Shown piece after piece: positions 48,150 through 60,046 of a stretch of 64,000 nucleotides of DNA (position 1 is the stretch's first letter; each line of letters opens with the position of its first letter). The notes under the pieces are model-generated. The model saw nothing but the letters and a program-made list of their open reading frames with translations, made no database searches and had not been told where the DNA came from. A program made the translations under genes and the position numbers. This DNA comes from Daedaleopsis sinensis (taxonomy: Eukaryota > Basidiomycota > Agaricomycetes > Polyporales > Polyporaceae): positions 186,001 through 250,000 of the forward strand of contig CM066308.1 in assembly GCA_033807695.1 (NCBI GenBank). The letters are read 5' to 3'.

Positions 48150-48779
48150 CTGGAAGCATGCATGCAAGCTGTAAGCGACCGCTCGCGTGCAAGTCAAAAT
48201 GAAGCGTTTTCGGAAAGCGAGGAAGAGAAGCAGCGTGCGGACACGCAGACACTCCATTCGTGCTCGAAATAGCCTTCTCGATCGACCGCCAGGGTACGTA
48301 GCGTGTCGAGGACATGGAATGAAGCTGCATCAGAAGAGAATAGGGTTAAAAGATAGACGCCGCCGCACTGGCACTATACGAAGGTGTTCACCGCGATCGG
48401 TCTCGCACGGAACGATACTCGCGAATTGGGCATCTGCAAGGTTACAGGAGGGGTAGCGCACGACAAGTTGCAAAACGCCCCCGTGGAGGTCGACGCGCCT
48501 GGCCAAAGGAAGACCGTCGTCGAGGCGGACTAAAGCCTAAAAGGCAGGAACGCGCGGCGCCGCGCATGGACAAGGGGAGTGAGCAGACTTAGCGATGGGC
48601 GACAAAGCGAATCATGGAGATGTCGCCGCGAGAAACGAGCATGGGCAGTAGGTGATTTGGAGGGCAAAGAGGCTAAGCACTGCGCTGCATTACTGCTGAG
48701 TAGTAGCAATGTAGCGCAGTCTTTCCACGCGCGTTGTAATGCGATGTGTCGCAGATGCAGCAACATCCCGGCCGGTGCC

Positions 48780-49756
48780 TCAGGACATTGATGGCCCCTC
48801 TTGGGCTCGGCGTGCTTGTCCTGTTCCGGGACTGAAACAAAGAAAGGCCTGCGATAGCTAGTGACGGCAGCCGAGACGATTCTTGCCCTCCGGTAGTAGC
48901 TTGCGGGGCATGGGGAAATGCGGGAGAAAAGGAGAACTCACGATTGGTACGGCGAATCGGCCACGAGCTCGAGGTCGATGAGCACCCCATCCGGCCCTCC
49001 GTTTCCCTCGTCACGCGTGTTAAGCTCCCGCTGCTTGCCCTTGGAACGTGCGGCGAAATCGTGCGCGGGTGCAGACTGGCGCATGTCCGGGGTCGAGAGG
49101 GGTGTGAATGCCAAGTGGTACGCCGTCGGTGACCAGTCCGAGGGTGTGAGGAGAGGGGGGCGAGCTGAGGTGGCCGGGAGAGGGGAGGAGGAGGATGGGA
49201 AGGAGCGGGTCGGGTTCAAGGGAAGGACGGCAGGGGAAAAACAAGATGCATTTCGGGGACGGCCTGCCACAGGCGCGACTCCTCTCGACACTGGCGCCCG
49301 CCGTCCCCGGTCACCTGACGCTCGCCTTCCAGTCCTCCTCGTCCCTTCCTCCCTCCCACTCCCCGAGCTTCTCCACATACGACCCCTCAGCTAGCCCCGA
49401 TCTCGACCACTGTGAGCCCAAGCTGTAGATCGGCACTTCAAAGCTCGAAAGCGTCGGGCGCTTAGGACAGACTGCCGCGACGGGTACTTTCCCCCGCATC
49501 CGATCCCGATCTCACTGTGACGCTCGCCCGCGACTGTCCCTGGACTGTGCTTCAACGCACGCACGGCCGTCTTCTGGCACTGTGCACTGTCCCCGCCCAC
49601 GCCCGGCCTGCACTCGGCTGCGGTCTGCCCAAGCTCTGCGCCCAGCTCGTCCACCGTCCAATACACCCGATCCTCCGATCCCCCCGGTCCTCCCACACGC
49701 CGGCCACCGCGCCCGTCCCCGTGTACTCGCTGTGCTAACCCTGTCCTCGCGTGCAT
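48780..49756 (-). CDS. Unknown unit gene 1, copy D
   Basis: Layout as copy A, with the same inserted tacgccg as copy C in the middle exon. The ATG at 49756 opens MHARTGLAQRVH, again a different N-terminus from copy A. Confidence 0.38.
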
Positions 49757-52048
49757 ACAACCCCGCTAAGTACTTTCTTACCTACCCTTCTTATCCGTCT
49801 TTCTAATCTACCTCCGGTCTGCATACGGAGCGAACCACGCCCGTCCGCCCGACGGTACGTACCCCCTCAGCCTCACTGCCGCAAACATCGCCGCCGCTGT
49901 CTGCCGCTCCCCGACTCCCGCCTCGTCTCGTTCCGGCCTCCGCTGCGCTCGTCGAGACTGCAACACGCATGCTAACAACTACACTACCAGACTACCGACG
50001 ACCACGCCGCCGCCGTCCGCCGTCCGCCGTCCGCCATGCCCCCGCCCGCATCCAGCCATCCCGAGCACCGGCAGAGGTGCCCCTCCTACCGCCGCCCCCC
50101 TGTCGGGACCGCGGCCGCGGTCCGCCTCAGAACCGCAATCGCGCCCGACGTGCTCACCCCGTGTCCCCTCGCGAACAGCGGTACGTGCCCGCGCGGGCCC
50201 CCCGGCCTGGTGGTCGGTCCGTCAGCGCTCTGCGCTCTCGACCGTGCGCAGTCTCACCTGTCCGTCCGCTGCCGAGCACATGCTGCCATCGGGAGAGGCC
50301 GCTCAGTACTCGGTACTCGGTGCCGGGTGGCGAGTGCACGCGGGACTCACCCGTCTGCGATCCTGCGATCCCCTGCAGATGTCGCGCGCGCGCGTGCGCC
50401 GGCGCGTCCCGGGTATCGCAGGCTGTCGTTCATGTCAGCATCGGCGACGATCCGCGTACGTCGGGCCACGGCTGGGCACAGACCGTGTCGGTGAGCGGCG
50501 GTATGGGAACGGCGGGGAGCGACGTACGAGGTGCGTGCGTGCGTGCGTGCATTCCGTGCGCCCGAGAACGGGGACGCGAGCGAGCACTGCGTAACAGGGA
50601 GAGGAGACGGTGCCGAGGGACCGGACTGCGCCGCACGCGTACGCGCAGCTCAGCCCATGTCGGGCCCTGTCGCCTCGCCCTACCCCACGCGGGCTGTCAG
50701 CGCCCTCGAACATGCAAGACGGGACACTGTCGCACTCACCCGCATCGCTACACGTTCAAGAGCACCTGCTGGACATCCCACGAAGGTGAGTCAGAGCAGG
50801 CACCGGTTCGCGGCGAGAGCACGCGAAAGCACTCACCTGCCGTCGATTCCCTGCAGACCCGAGCCACGCCGTCTTGTGCGCCGTCAGCCTGAGCCTCCCG
50901 TCGCGAGCGCGCGCGAATGCGGACGTCAGCATCGCCGGACGACGCGGATGCGGGCCCTGAGCGGCGGCGAGCGAGAGCTTGCGGACGGACGGACGGACTC
51001 GCAGGCTGGGGATCGACGGCGTTCGTCAGCGGGTACAGGAAAGGAGCGGCGCGAGGAGCGACGTACGAGGTGCGTCCATGCGACTTGTACGCACGAGACG
51101 AGCAGGGGTCGAGGTCGAGGTCCGAGTCCGGGTCCGGGTCACACCTGGCGGACGTCAGCCTCGCGAGGGTACAAGGCCGCCATCTCACTCACCCGTGTCC
51201 GTACGGTGCGGGCTATGCGCCCGTTGGACCTGCAGCGAAGGTGAGTTAGCATCAAGGCGTGGTGAGAGCACGCGAAGGGACTCACTCGTCGCCGTCGTCC
51301 GTGGTGCCCTCCTGGTGTGCATGCGTAAGTAGGCCCGAGCACCTGCGCCGCCGCGTCGGCCTCCCGTCGCGCACGCGATCTGCGTGCGCGTGCTGTAGAT
51401 CGTGGACGTCAGCATCGCCGACGCACGCGCACACTAAACACGGCCGACGTACCGTGATCTGGGGCCGGCGAGAGGAGACATGGACACGTGTCGGTCTGGA
51501 GAACAACGGCGGTCGTTAGCGACTGTATCGCAAACAGCGGGAGCTGCGACGTACAAGGTGCGTCCATGCGTTCTGTACGCTCGGAGGAGCAGGGCCCGAC
51601 GTCGAGGGCGTCGGTGAAGGGGGAGAGGCGGCGGGGAAGAGCGAAGAGCGAAGAGGGACGGGAGACGGGAGACGGGGGAGAAGGATGGGGGACTGGACTG
51701 GCCACGCACCCGACCCCCACGCCAGTACTTGTACGCGTACCCTCGCCGGTCCGGCGTGCGCGCAGACGTCATGGCAGCCTGAGGCCGGGATGTCCGAGGG
51801 TGGGCACGGACGGCGCTCGGGGCGAGGAATGGACGGGGCTCGAGGCCCCCGACGTCCGCCAACCAGATGCTGCCGCAGCACCGTGCACCGTGCGTGTGTG
51901 GGGCTCCCGTGGATTTGTGCGCGCACGTCAGAGGGGCGGCGGGGTCTTGCCAGGAGGCGGCGGGGGTCCGTGGTGTGGCGGTTGATGAGAGTCTGTACGC
52001 TGTACGTACATACACGAGAATCGAAGAGAGTGCTTACGCTGTTCCCCC

Positions 52049-52840
52049 TCACTGCTGGCTCCGGTGTGCACTTGTCATGGCTGGATATCTGATATTTGTC
52101 GAGAGTCGTACAGCTGCGCTCGCAGCTGCAGGCCGAGCTGGATGGTGGACTCGGAGGGAGTTGTCGGCCAACTCGTGAATGGACGTGCCACAGGGCTGGC
52201 ACGTCCGCACGTTCCATTCCTTGAAATTTGCGTGGACTTGTCGAGGCCCGTCGAGCCCTTGTGGTGGCATGAGAGAGTGCTTGTATGCTATTCGGGTGCG
52301 GTGAACGTGCCCGGCCTGGAAAATCTGACTGCCCACGCATGAGTCTGCAAGAATTCTGTTCGAAACGGACTTGATTTGTCCTCTGCGCAATTCTCTGTCG
52401 CTCACGTTCAGTGCAGAGTGCGGATACGATGTGTACCTGCTCCGGGGATATGTGAGAGGGAAGGTGCTAGCAGTGGGTGGACTCACAGATGGAGGAGCAC
52501 GTCAGGAGCATGCACGGTCAGGGACGAACTTCGCCGAGCAGGACGTCTGATGCGAAAGAGATCGTGAGGATGGCAACGGAACCTCCGATCACTGAGCTGC
52601 ATGACCGGTGCCGAGGAAGAGATATTTTGCACATAACTCTGTTCGTATTCCCCATAGAATTGCGCCGGCCCGTATTTTTCCAAGCTACGCATCGTACGTG
52701 AACCGGCAGGCTCAGAATTGAGTCGAAAGACACACAGAACACGAATTCACTCACCCTGTATCTGATTCGGCTGCCGGAGCACTGTGCAGCCTGCTCAGGT
52801 CGTTCCGAAGGGGAGAGAGACAGCGTGGATGATCATGCAT
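52049..52840 (-). CDS. Unknown unit gene 2, copy D
   Basis: Same exon phases and end frame as copy A (ends MTSAHRSQQ), with scattered substitutions such as NRILADSCVG for NRIHADSCVG. With A it is the pair that keeps the 223-residue form. Confidence 0.45.
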
Positions 52841-55800
52841 TGCTGAAACGGCAATAAAGTCTACCGGGCGTTGAGTATGACACCTCTTGTTAAGGAATGG
52901 CCGAAATCCCCGACTAGCCTTTTCGAGGTTATCCGTGGCTCCGAGCGAACATTTTCTTGTCAATTTCCCATGCTAGATTTCCAGCACGTCGTCGACAGCA
53001 GAGCATGCTCCGCTCCGCTTTGGGCTTGACAAGAATGATCACATTCCCAGGCCCGTGTCCCCACGAGCGGCACACAGGGCCCTTCTCTCCCTCCCTCCCA
53101 CCACCACGACCTCCCGCCCCCACCTCTCGCATCCCCCACACGCCGCCGTTCAGCTCCCCTCTCCCGACAGTCTCTTCCCTCGCTCTCACCTCTCGTGTCC
53201 CTCACACGACACGTCTCTTTCCCCTGCCGTCGGGGACAGGAAGATCCCACCGCAATAGCGAGCACGACGACGGTCTTCATGCCGGACCTCAGACTCCCGC
53301 ATCCTCCCGTTTCTACGTGTTTCGTCGACGACTGGTACGGTCCTGCCGTACCGTCACCCATTAACATCGACGCGACTTTCGAGCTGTTCCGACTCCCCCG
53401 ACACGTCCATGCCTCTGCTGCCCGAGGACGCGTCTGGCTCTGCAGGTGAGTAAGAGTATCATGACCCCTGGTATCCGCAACGCTCACCTTGCGTTCTGTA
53501 GCTTCACGTCCTACGCGTGCGACTGGGTCGCAACGTTCAGCCTGGCGGTCGAGTCTTGAAGGCCGCACTGCGTGGGGTGAGGCTCGACGCGTCCGCGACG
53601 CGTCAGACCGCTCGAGCTGAACATCCAACATCAGCCAGGCCCGGGACAGTGCACGTCCTGCCGCGAGTCGTTACAGGTCCCTCTCTGAATCGAAGGTATG
53701 TCGCTCACCCGCGAGAGTAGCTGTCCCCGCTCACCCGTCTTCCCAGCTAGCCATGCTCGCGCCGCTTGACGCGTACCCGAAGCTCAGCGGCCTCAGCAGC
53801 GATGCATGGCATCACGCCGAATCGACGCGCACTTCTTCCGGGCCCGGCTTGATGTATCGCGGCGTCCCTGTCGCGTCGGTTCCCCTCGACTCGATTGTGT
53901 GTTAGCGGCCACGTCTCGTCCGGCAGAGGCTGATGGACGCGTTGGGTACGTCCGGCTCCGCAGGTGAGTAGACTCACTGTCCTTCGATATTCATGATGCT
54001 CACCTTCTGCACTGTAGCTTCATGTCCGAGTCCTGCGCATGCGACCAGACGTCCAGCCTGGCGGCATCCGAGTCTCGGACTCGGAGGTTTGACAGCCGTA
54101 CTTCAGTATGAGGCGAGGCTGGACACGCGACGCGTCAGACCGCTCAACTTCAACACCCAACATCCGCCGGCGGCCTCGGGACGGTACACATCCGCTCCCG
54201 CCATCGTTGTTCTCTCTGGACCGAAGGTATGTCACTCGCCGGCGAGAGCAGCGTGCACACCCGCCTTCCTCGCTCACACATCGCCTGGCCAGCCGCACTC
54301 ACCACTTCAAGCATTGAAGCTTGACGTGTCTCTATCACGCACAACCGGCTCGAACCGTCCTACGACGAATGTTAGCGAGTCGACACGTTCGCCGGCCGCG
54401 GCGCGGCTACTCACCTCTGCTGTATGTCCGGCAGGTGCTCGCGAGAACGTGCAGCCGGCGCGGCGCGGTGCGGATGCATGTGAGTCCGACGGCGGCCTTG
54501 TCTTGCATGTTCGAGAGCGCTGACAGCCTGCCTGGGGTAGTGTGAGGCGATGACCGCGCGGATCCGCGATTGGGCGCGACATGGGCTGAGCTGCGCCACA
54601 GGTCAGTCATCTCTATGGGTGCTCCGTGATGTCTGCTCACCTTGTCTGAAGCAGATTCCAGCCTGTGCCTGTCATTCCGTGCGGTCGAAGTCCGAGAGCT
54701 ACTCCAAGTTCCCGCTGGACTCGCCACGGCGTTGGTGATGCCGGTCTTTCGAGAGACGTGTCGTACACGTCCGGTTCTGCAGGTGAGCAGATACACGTTC
54801 TATGATATGCAAGGTGCTCACCTCGCGTACAGCAGCGGCATTTCGAGACCTATCGAGACGCGACCGCACGTCAAAGTCTCCCAGTCGCGTGTGCGCGAGG
54901 CCACTCTGCTCTGCCGCTTCCGAGGTGTCCCCCGGCCGGCCGCATATGCGCCTTGCATCAGCCAATGGCTGCGGCTCGACGTGTAGTCACGCTGCGTCGG
55001 TCGTATGGCTGCGAACCGCCGTCACTGCTCGGAGTTCGAGGAGTCGGAATGGCGACGCGTTCGATTCACGGGCGAGTCGCGCGGCGCAGACTGTCGGCGG
55101 CACTGTGACGTCGCGAGGAGAGGAGTTGTCGGTGTATAGCTACGAGCTGCTGTCGCTCGTAGGCTGCTCTGTGGCACGTTTCCGTCTCGTGCAGCAGGTG
55201 AGTACACTCTTATGTATCCGTCGTGCGAATCCTGTCTCACTTTCGCGACCGGTTCCGTCAGCAAAGCTTCGCGACTGGCCAAGGGTCCGTACTTACTGCA
55301 GGAGTTCATCGGTCCAGAGCGACTGGAGCTCGCGTCGCGACCTGGTTACGTTCAAGCGTGAGTAGCTCCGTGTTGTGGAGCATGCATATACCTACTGATT
55401 CGTGCCGGCCCGCGGGATGCTCAGGGCGTGATCTAGACGGCGTAGATCACCGGCGAGACAGTCGGGGATCAGCGGCTTGTTCACAAGTCAGACGGACGCG
55501 GGCCGATTGGACGTCAGTGAGGGAGGGAGTCGGCCATGGTACGTACCTTATACTGTCTCTCCTCCACGAGCGCCGTCGATGTCTCGAATGTACTCTGGAG
55601 GCTGACTGGCTGTATGCAGCGTGGTGTCGATTCGGGAGCAGTCGAGTGTGCGAGAGAGGTGGCAGATGGCGGCGGCGGTGGTTTGGGACGAAAGGTGAGT
55701 GCCGCATGTTTGTGTTTATCACGGGCACGAGGAGAGTGCATGACGGATGCAGCGGCTCGGAGGATGTATTAGAGGTGAGTGCGTGCAAGGCGAGCGTCGT

Positions 55801-56114
55801 ACTTGAGTTCCGGGACGGGATCGCTGCGAGCGCGTCCAACTGGGTCTCCCAACGACGTGCGGCATGCAGGAGATGCGAAGGTAGACTGTATTCGTTCGTG
55901 AGGTATGTACAGGGCGGGTCGGAGTACAGGGACACGGTATCGAGGGCAGCAGGGCGAGAAGTACGTACCTGACATAGCAATGGACCAGCGGATTGGTGAG
56001 CGAGTCGAACAAGTTGCGCCCCAGTATGCAGCAGCCAGGTAGCGAGCGAGTGTCGTCCTGCCGCCAGAGTCTCAGTGTAGTAGCGCATATACCGTGCGCA
56101 TATAGCGTCCAGCA

Positions 56115-57607
56115 TCAGTGTGGGCCGCATACACTGCCCGGAGTCTCTCCTCGCTCTGCCAGACCGTCCAGATTCCAGCCCAGTGTTCGTACACCGTCCA
56201 GATTCCAGCCTAGTTCTCTCAGACCGTCCAGATTCCAGGCTAGTTCTCGTCCAGATTCCAGGCCAGTGTTCGTGCAGAGGTTCGACTTGCATCTCGCGAC
56301 TTGCATCTTGCCCATCTCACCGGCCATCTCCTGCGCCACAGCCCGTCCTCCGCGATCACCGCCGCCGCCGAGGAGCATGTCCGCCGCCGTGAACTGAAAG
56401 TTCAGCTGCGCCGGCGTCTGGATCGCGCCGATGCACGTCTCGGACGACGCGTCGTTTAGCGGATAGTACGTGAGGTCCAGCGGGTGCAGGGGGATCTCCA
56501 TCCGGTTGTCGAGCTGGATTGTCATGTTGATGGGAGTCGCACAGGGGATGTAGTCTGCGGTACGTGAGCGCGTGAGCACTCGGACGCACGAGAAGATCTC
56601 GAAATGACATACAGTTACCGTCCGCTGCTGGACTGATCCCCATCGCGCCGTAGATCCCATTCGCGATGCTCGTTGTTGCGACGATGAGAGGTGCACCGGA
56701 ATCGAGGATGGCAGTCGGCCCGCGCGCGGACGTCGACGTTATCGCCACCGGCTTCCGCACACCGTCGACATAGACGTTGATGCCCTCGATGTTCGCCTGC
56801 CACCACAGCGGTCCGGTGCTGCTGGTCGCCACGACGGTCGCGTACTCGATTTTGCTCGGGTCGGGGACGAGGTCGGAGGGATGGCGACCGATGCCGAGGA
56901 CGGATGAGATTCTGTTGGAGCCGGGGCGTTCGAGCGCGAGGGAGAGGAAGCGGGAGCCGGGCGCCATCGAAATGGGGGTGATGCTGAAGAGATTCGAAGA
57001 GAAGGACGCGCCGTCGGGGGTGTCGGAGGTGGTCGGAGGGATCTTCCCCGCGATGAGGGAGTTTCCGGGGAGTGCGAGGCCCAGGACGCCGTTGAAGTCG
57101 GAGGAGAGCGGCTCGTTCGCGACGGTCGACGCAGCGACTGGAACACAACCGTCAGTCAATGACAGAGAGGGAACCGATGAGGGCAGAATGGGAAGTAGAC
57201 TAGGATCGGGAGAGGAAGCTTCTGGCGTCGCAGGGGGCGGCGCAAACGTGGATCGAGAGACTAACGGAAAGGTACTCACTCAAGGCCTGGTGATCGATGC
57301 TATATCCGCCAAACTGCAGCGTGTCCCACACGACGAGCCCCTCCGCGTCTCCCTGTGCATACTTGAGATGGAGATCCAGCCCAGACGCGATCGAGTGCGA
57401 GGAGTCGTACTTGGCGCCGCCGACCTGGTTGCAGAGCGCGGATGAGCACCCGGTTGAGGTGACCCACTGTGCGAGGGCTGTTGTGAGTGATATGCGACGG
57501 ACGCGGGGGCGACGGGACGTACGAGGTCGGAGGAACCGGTGTCCACTTGGACGAGGAACTTGCTCTGCGCGCCGGAGGTGCCGAGGTAGATAGGTACGAC
57601 ATAGGCC
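56115..57607 (-). CDS. Aspartic protease copy E, longest chimeric tail
   Basis: Exons 57523-57607, 57280-57466, 56619-57137 and 56115-56554. Catalytic motifs intact. The tail reads GLESGRELAWNLDGLRELGW and continues through two more NLDG(L/V) repeats to GETPGSVCGPH. It keeps the A-type gcgtga in the last intron, unlike B-D. No transmembrane helix. Confidence 0.65.
56155..56280. repeat. Minisatellite at the right end of unit D
   Basis: Shorter array of the gtccagattccagcc motif; it encodes the tail of protease copy E. Confidence 0.75.
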
Positions 57608-58274
57608 CTGGAAGCATGCATGCAAGCTGTAAGCGACCGCTCGCGTGCAAGTCATAATCAAGCATATTGAGCGAGCAAGTGACACTCCATTCGTGCTCGA
57701 CATGGCCCTGTCGATCGACCGTGGCACGTCGCCCCGATCGGTCTCGCACGGAACGATACTCGCGAATTGGGCCTCTGCGAGGTTACAGGAGGGGTAGCGC
57801 ACGACAAGTTGCAAAACGCCCCCGTGGAGGTCGACGCGCCTGGCCAAAGGAAGACCGTCGTCGAGGCGGACTAAAGCCTAAAAGGCAGCTCCGCGCGGCG
57901 CCGCACATGGACGGGGTCTGTGACTGCCAAATGTGCAAGAGGGCGGAGTGGGACGTGCGATCGAGTTTACGAGATCGTCGCTCCAAGAAGAAACGACCAT
58001 CGGTGTTATGAAATTTGGACGGCCAAGAGACGGGTCCGTGTCCAGCACTGCGCTGCATTGCAGCCACGGCGATCGCGCGAGTCTGGTCGCGCGCACGAGA
58101 GAGCGGGCACCGAGCACATCCAGAGATCAACTGTGTGTACTGGCGGACCACTTCGAAATTCGTGTGCGCGCGCATTGGAGGCTCGCGAGACCCCACGCGG
58201 GCCTGTATACCCGCACACCGAAGTGCGACGCGCGCGGCGCGCCGCATGCCATCCAGCCATCCAGTCATCCACGT

Positions 58275-58548
58275 CACCGGGGGCACCATGAGATATGACA
58301 CGGCGTTACATGCTGTTCGCGTTCGGTTCCATTGGCAAAATGTGTTGTGCGTGCCACTTCACGATACATCTTGGTCCCATGCTAGTTACATGCAGCATTC
58401 TGAATGTAACCAGCATGGACAGGCTTTCAGTGGTATAGTTCAAGTGTCTTTGTGATGGGACACTTGGACAAAGCAAAGTCATATTTGGCCAATGATCACA
58501 TTATGATCTGGATGTAACAGCTTGTTACATGGGTCACTGTCCCCGGTG
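58275..58548. mobile_element. 274-bp MITE-like TIR element with 3-bp target duplication
   Basis: The ends are inverted: CACCGGGGGCA at the left and TGTCCCCGGTG at the right. It is flanked on both sides by cgt. The matching DNA of unit A (ccacgttctgg, 18421-18431) and unit B has a single cgt and no insert, which shows the empty site directly. The element is AT-richer than its surroundings and has subterminal gttaca/tgtaac repeats. It has no coding capacity. A CAC start with a 3-bp target duplication recalls CACTA-like (CMC) non-autonomous elements, but the assignment is tentative. Confidence 0.85.
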
Positions 58549-59188
58549 CGTTCTGGCAGTGCGCATGTCGAGACAGGAAATGCAACGAATGCATCCGCTA
58601 GGCAACACCGGCCTTTGCCTGACGGATGCATCCGGTGCACAGAGAATCCCCGTGGTGCAGCCATGCCCAACGCGTCGCAGCCGACAGTCGCGGACGGTCC
58701 TGACTACAGCTGCACCGAATTTCACTGCAACGGGTGACGTGCGCGATGAGGAAAAAGGCCGTCGTCGGCGTTCGTGGGCCGGCGTGGTCACTTAGCGGGG
58801 GAATCTCTTGTGCGCGTACAGGAGTTGTCATGCATTCCTTTAGGCACACGCGCGGGACGATACTCGTGTGTCCGTCTCGTCGCGAACTGAGCCTCTTGCC
58901 AGGTCTGAACGCGCACGACGAGTCACAGGACGACCGCATGGAGGTCGACGCGCCTCGCCAAAGGAAGATATCGTCGGGGCGGACGATAACCTCAAAGGCA
59001 GGAACGCGCGACACCGCGGGTGACTGCCAACATCGGCAGGAGGGGAGAGCTGGATGGGCGACGAAGCGGACTGTTCACCCCGAGGAGCGAGGTGGGTTCC
59101 TGTGAGGAATGGAGGGAGCTGCGAGCCCGTTACTCTTTTCAATCGCACTACGCGATTCGGAGCGCGAAGTAAACGGTCGGTGTCCAGC

Positions 59189-59230
59189 ACTGCGCCGCAT
59201 TGCTGCTAGCCAGTAGCAATGTCGCGCAGT
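59189..59230. repeat. 42-bp hairpin of unit E
   Basis: Same hairpin as 19040-19081, at the matching site. Units C (39114-39155) and D (48679-48720) have a variant with changed loop bases. Confidence 0.65.
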
Positions 59231-59290
59231 CTTTCCACACGCGTTGCAATGCCATGTGTCGCAGATGCAGCAACACCCCCGGCCGGTGAC

Positions 59291-60046
59291 TCAGGTCATT
59301 AGAGGCCCTTCTTGGGCTCGGCGTGCTTGTCCTGTTCCGGGACTGAAACAAAGAAAGGCCTGCGATAGCTAGTGACGGCAGCCGAGACGATTCTTGCCCT
59401 CCGGTAGTAGCTTGCGGGGCATGGGGAAATGCGGGAGAAAAGGAGAACTCACGATTGGTACGGCGAATCGGCCACGAGCTCGAGGTCGATGAGCACCCCA
59501 TCCGGCCCTCCGTTTCCCTCGTCACGCGTGTTAAGCTCCCGCTGCTTGCCCTTGGAACGTGCCGCGAAATCGTGGGCGGGTGCAGACTGGCGCATGTCCG
59601 GGGTCGAGAGGGGTGTGAATGCCAAGTGGTACGCCGTCGGTGACCAGTCCGAGGGTGTGAGGAGAGGGGGGCGAGCTGAGGTGGCCGGGAGAGGGGAGGA
59701 GGAGGATGGGAAGGAGCGGTGCGGGTTCAAGGGAAGGACGGCAGGGGAAAAACAAGATGCATTTCGGGGACGGCCTGCCACAGGCGCGACACCTCTCGAC
59801 AACACTGGCGCCCGCCGTCCCCGGTCACCTGACACTCACCTTCCAGTCCTCCTCGTCCCTTCCTCCCTCCCACACCTCGAGCCTTGTGAAATTTGGACCT
59901 CTAAGCTAGCCCTGATTTCGACCAGCTGTGAGCCCAAGTTGTAGATGGGCACTTCAAAGCTCGAAAGCTTCGGGCGCTTAGGGCAGACTGCCGCGACGGC
60001 TACTTTCCCCCGCATCCGATCCCGATCTCACTGTGACGCTCGCCCA
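59291..60046 (-). pseudogene. Unknown unit gene 1, copy E, truncated
   Basis: The last two exons are present (VADSPYQS, GQARRAQEGPLMT), but the DNA at about 59863-59940 is altered and the 5' exon is removed by the array end at 60046. It also carries the tacgccg insertion seen in C and D. Confidence 0.6.

Larger units (their letters stand above)
46919..56365. repeat. Tandem unit D
   Basis: About 9.4 kb. Left part is a near-perfect copy of unit C's left part, to about 48.9 kb; the stretch at about 52.0-53.4 kb is closest to unit A, and near 53.5-53.7 kb it is closest to B/C. One hairpin at 48679-48720. The minisatellite is at 56155-56280. Confidence 0.88.
16325..60046. repeat. Tandem array of a 9.4-10.6 kb unit, four full copies and one partial
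   Basis: The same order of landmarks recurs head to tail starting at 16325, 26913, 37354, 46919 and 56366, giving periods of about 10588, 10441, 9565 and 9447 bp; the last copy ends near 60046. Each start is the same point inside the protease gene (cgccgaggagcatg). Landmarks in each unit, left to right: truncated protease (-), a 42-bp hairpin, unknown gene 1 (-), a minus-oriented module block, unknown gene 2 (-), a CT-rich stretch, a plus-oriented module block, and a minisatellite. The copies differ by substitutions and indels, so they are real genomic copies rather than a simple assembly stutter, although C and D are nearly identical in part. Confidence 0.92.
56366..60046. repeat. Partial tandem unit E
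   Basis: The unit breaks off at about 60046 (tgacgctcgccc, then unrelated DNA), inside unknown gene 1. Its protease upstream region resembles A/B, apart from a 274-bp element inserted at 58275. Unknown gene 2, module blocks and minisatellite are absent. Confidence 0.85.

Noticed and set aside
16325..60046. LTR retrotransposon or giant transposon explanation for the 10-kb repeats
   Set aside because: No LTRs, reverse transcriptase, integrase or tyrosine recombinase motif was seen, and units are strictly head to tail at one locus.
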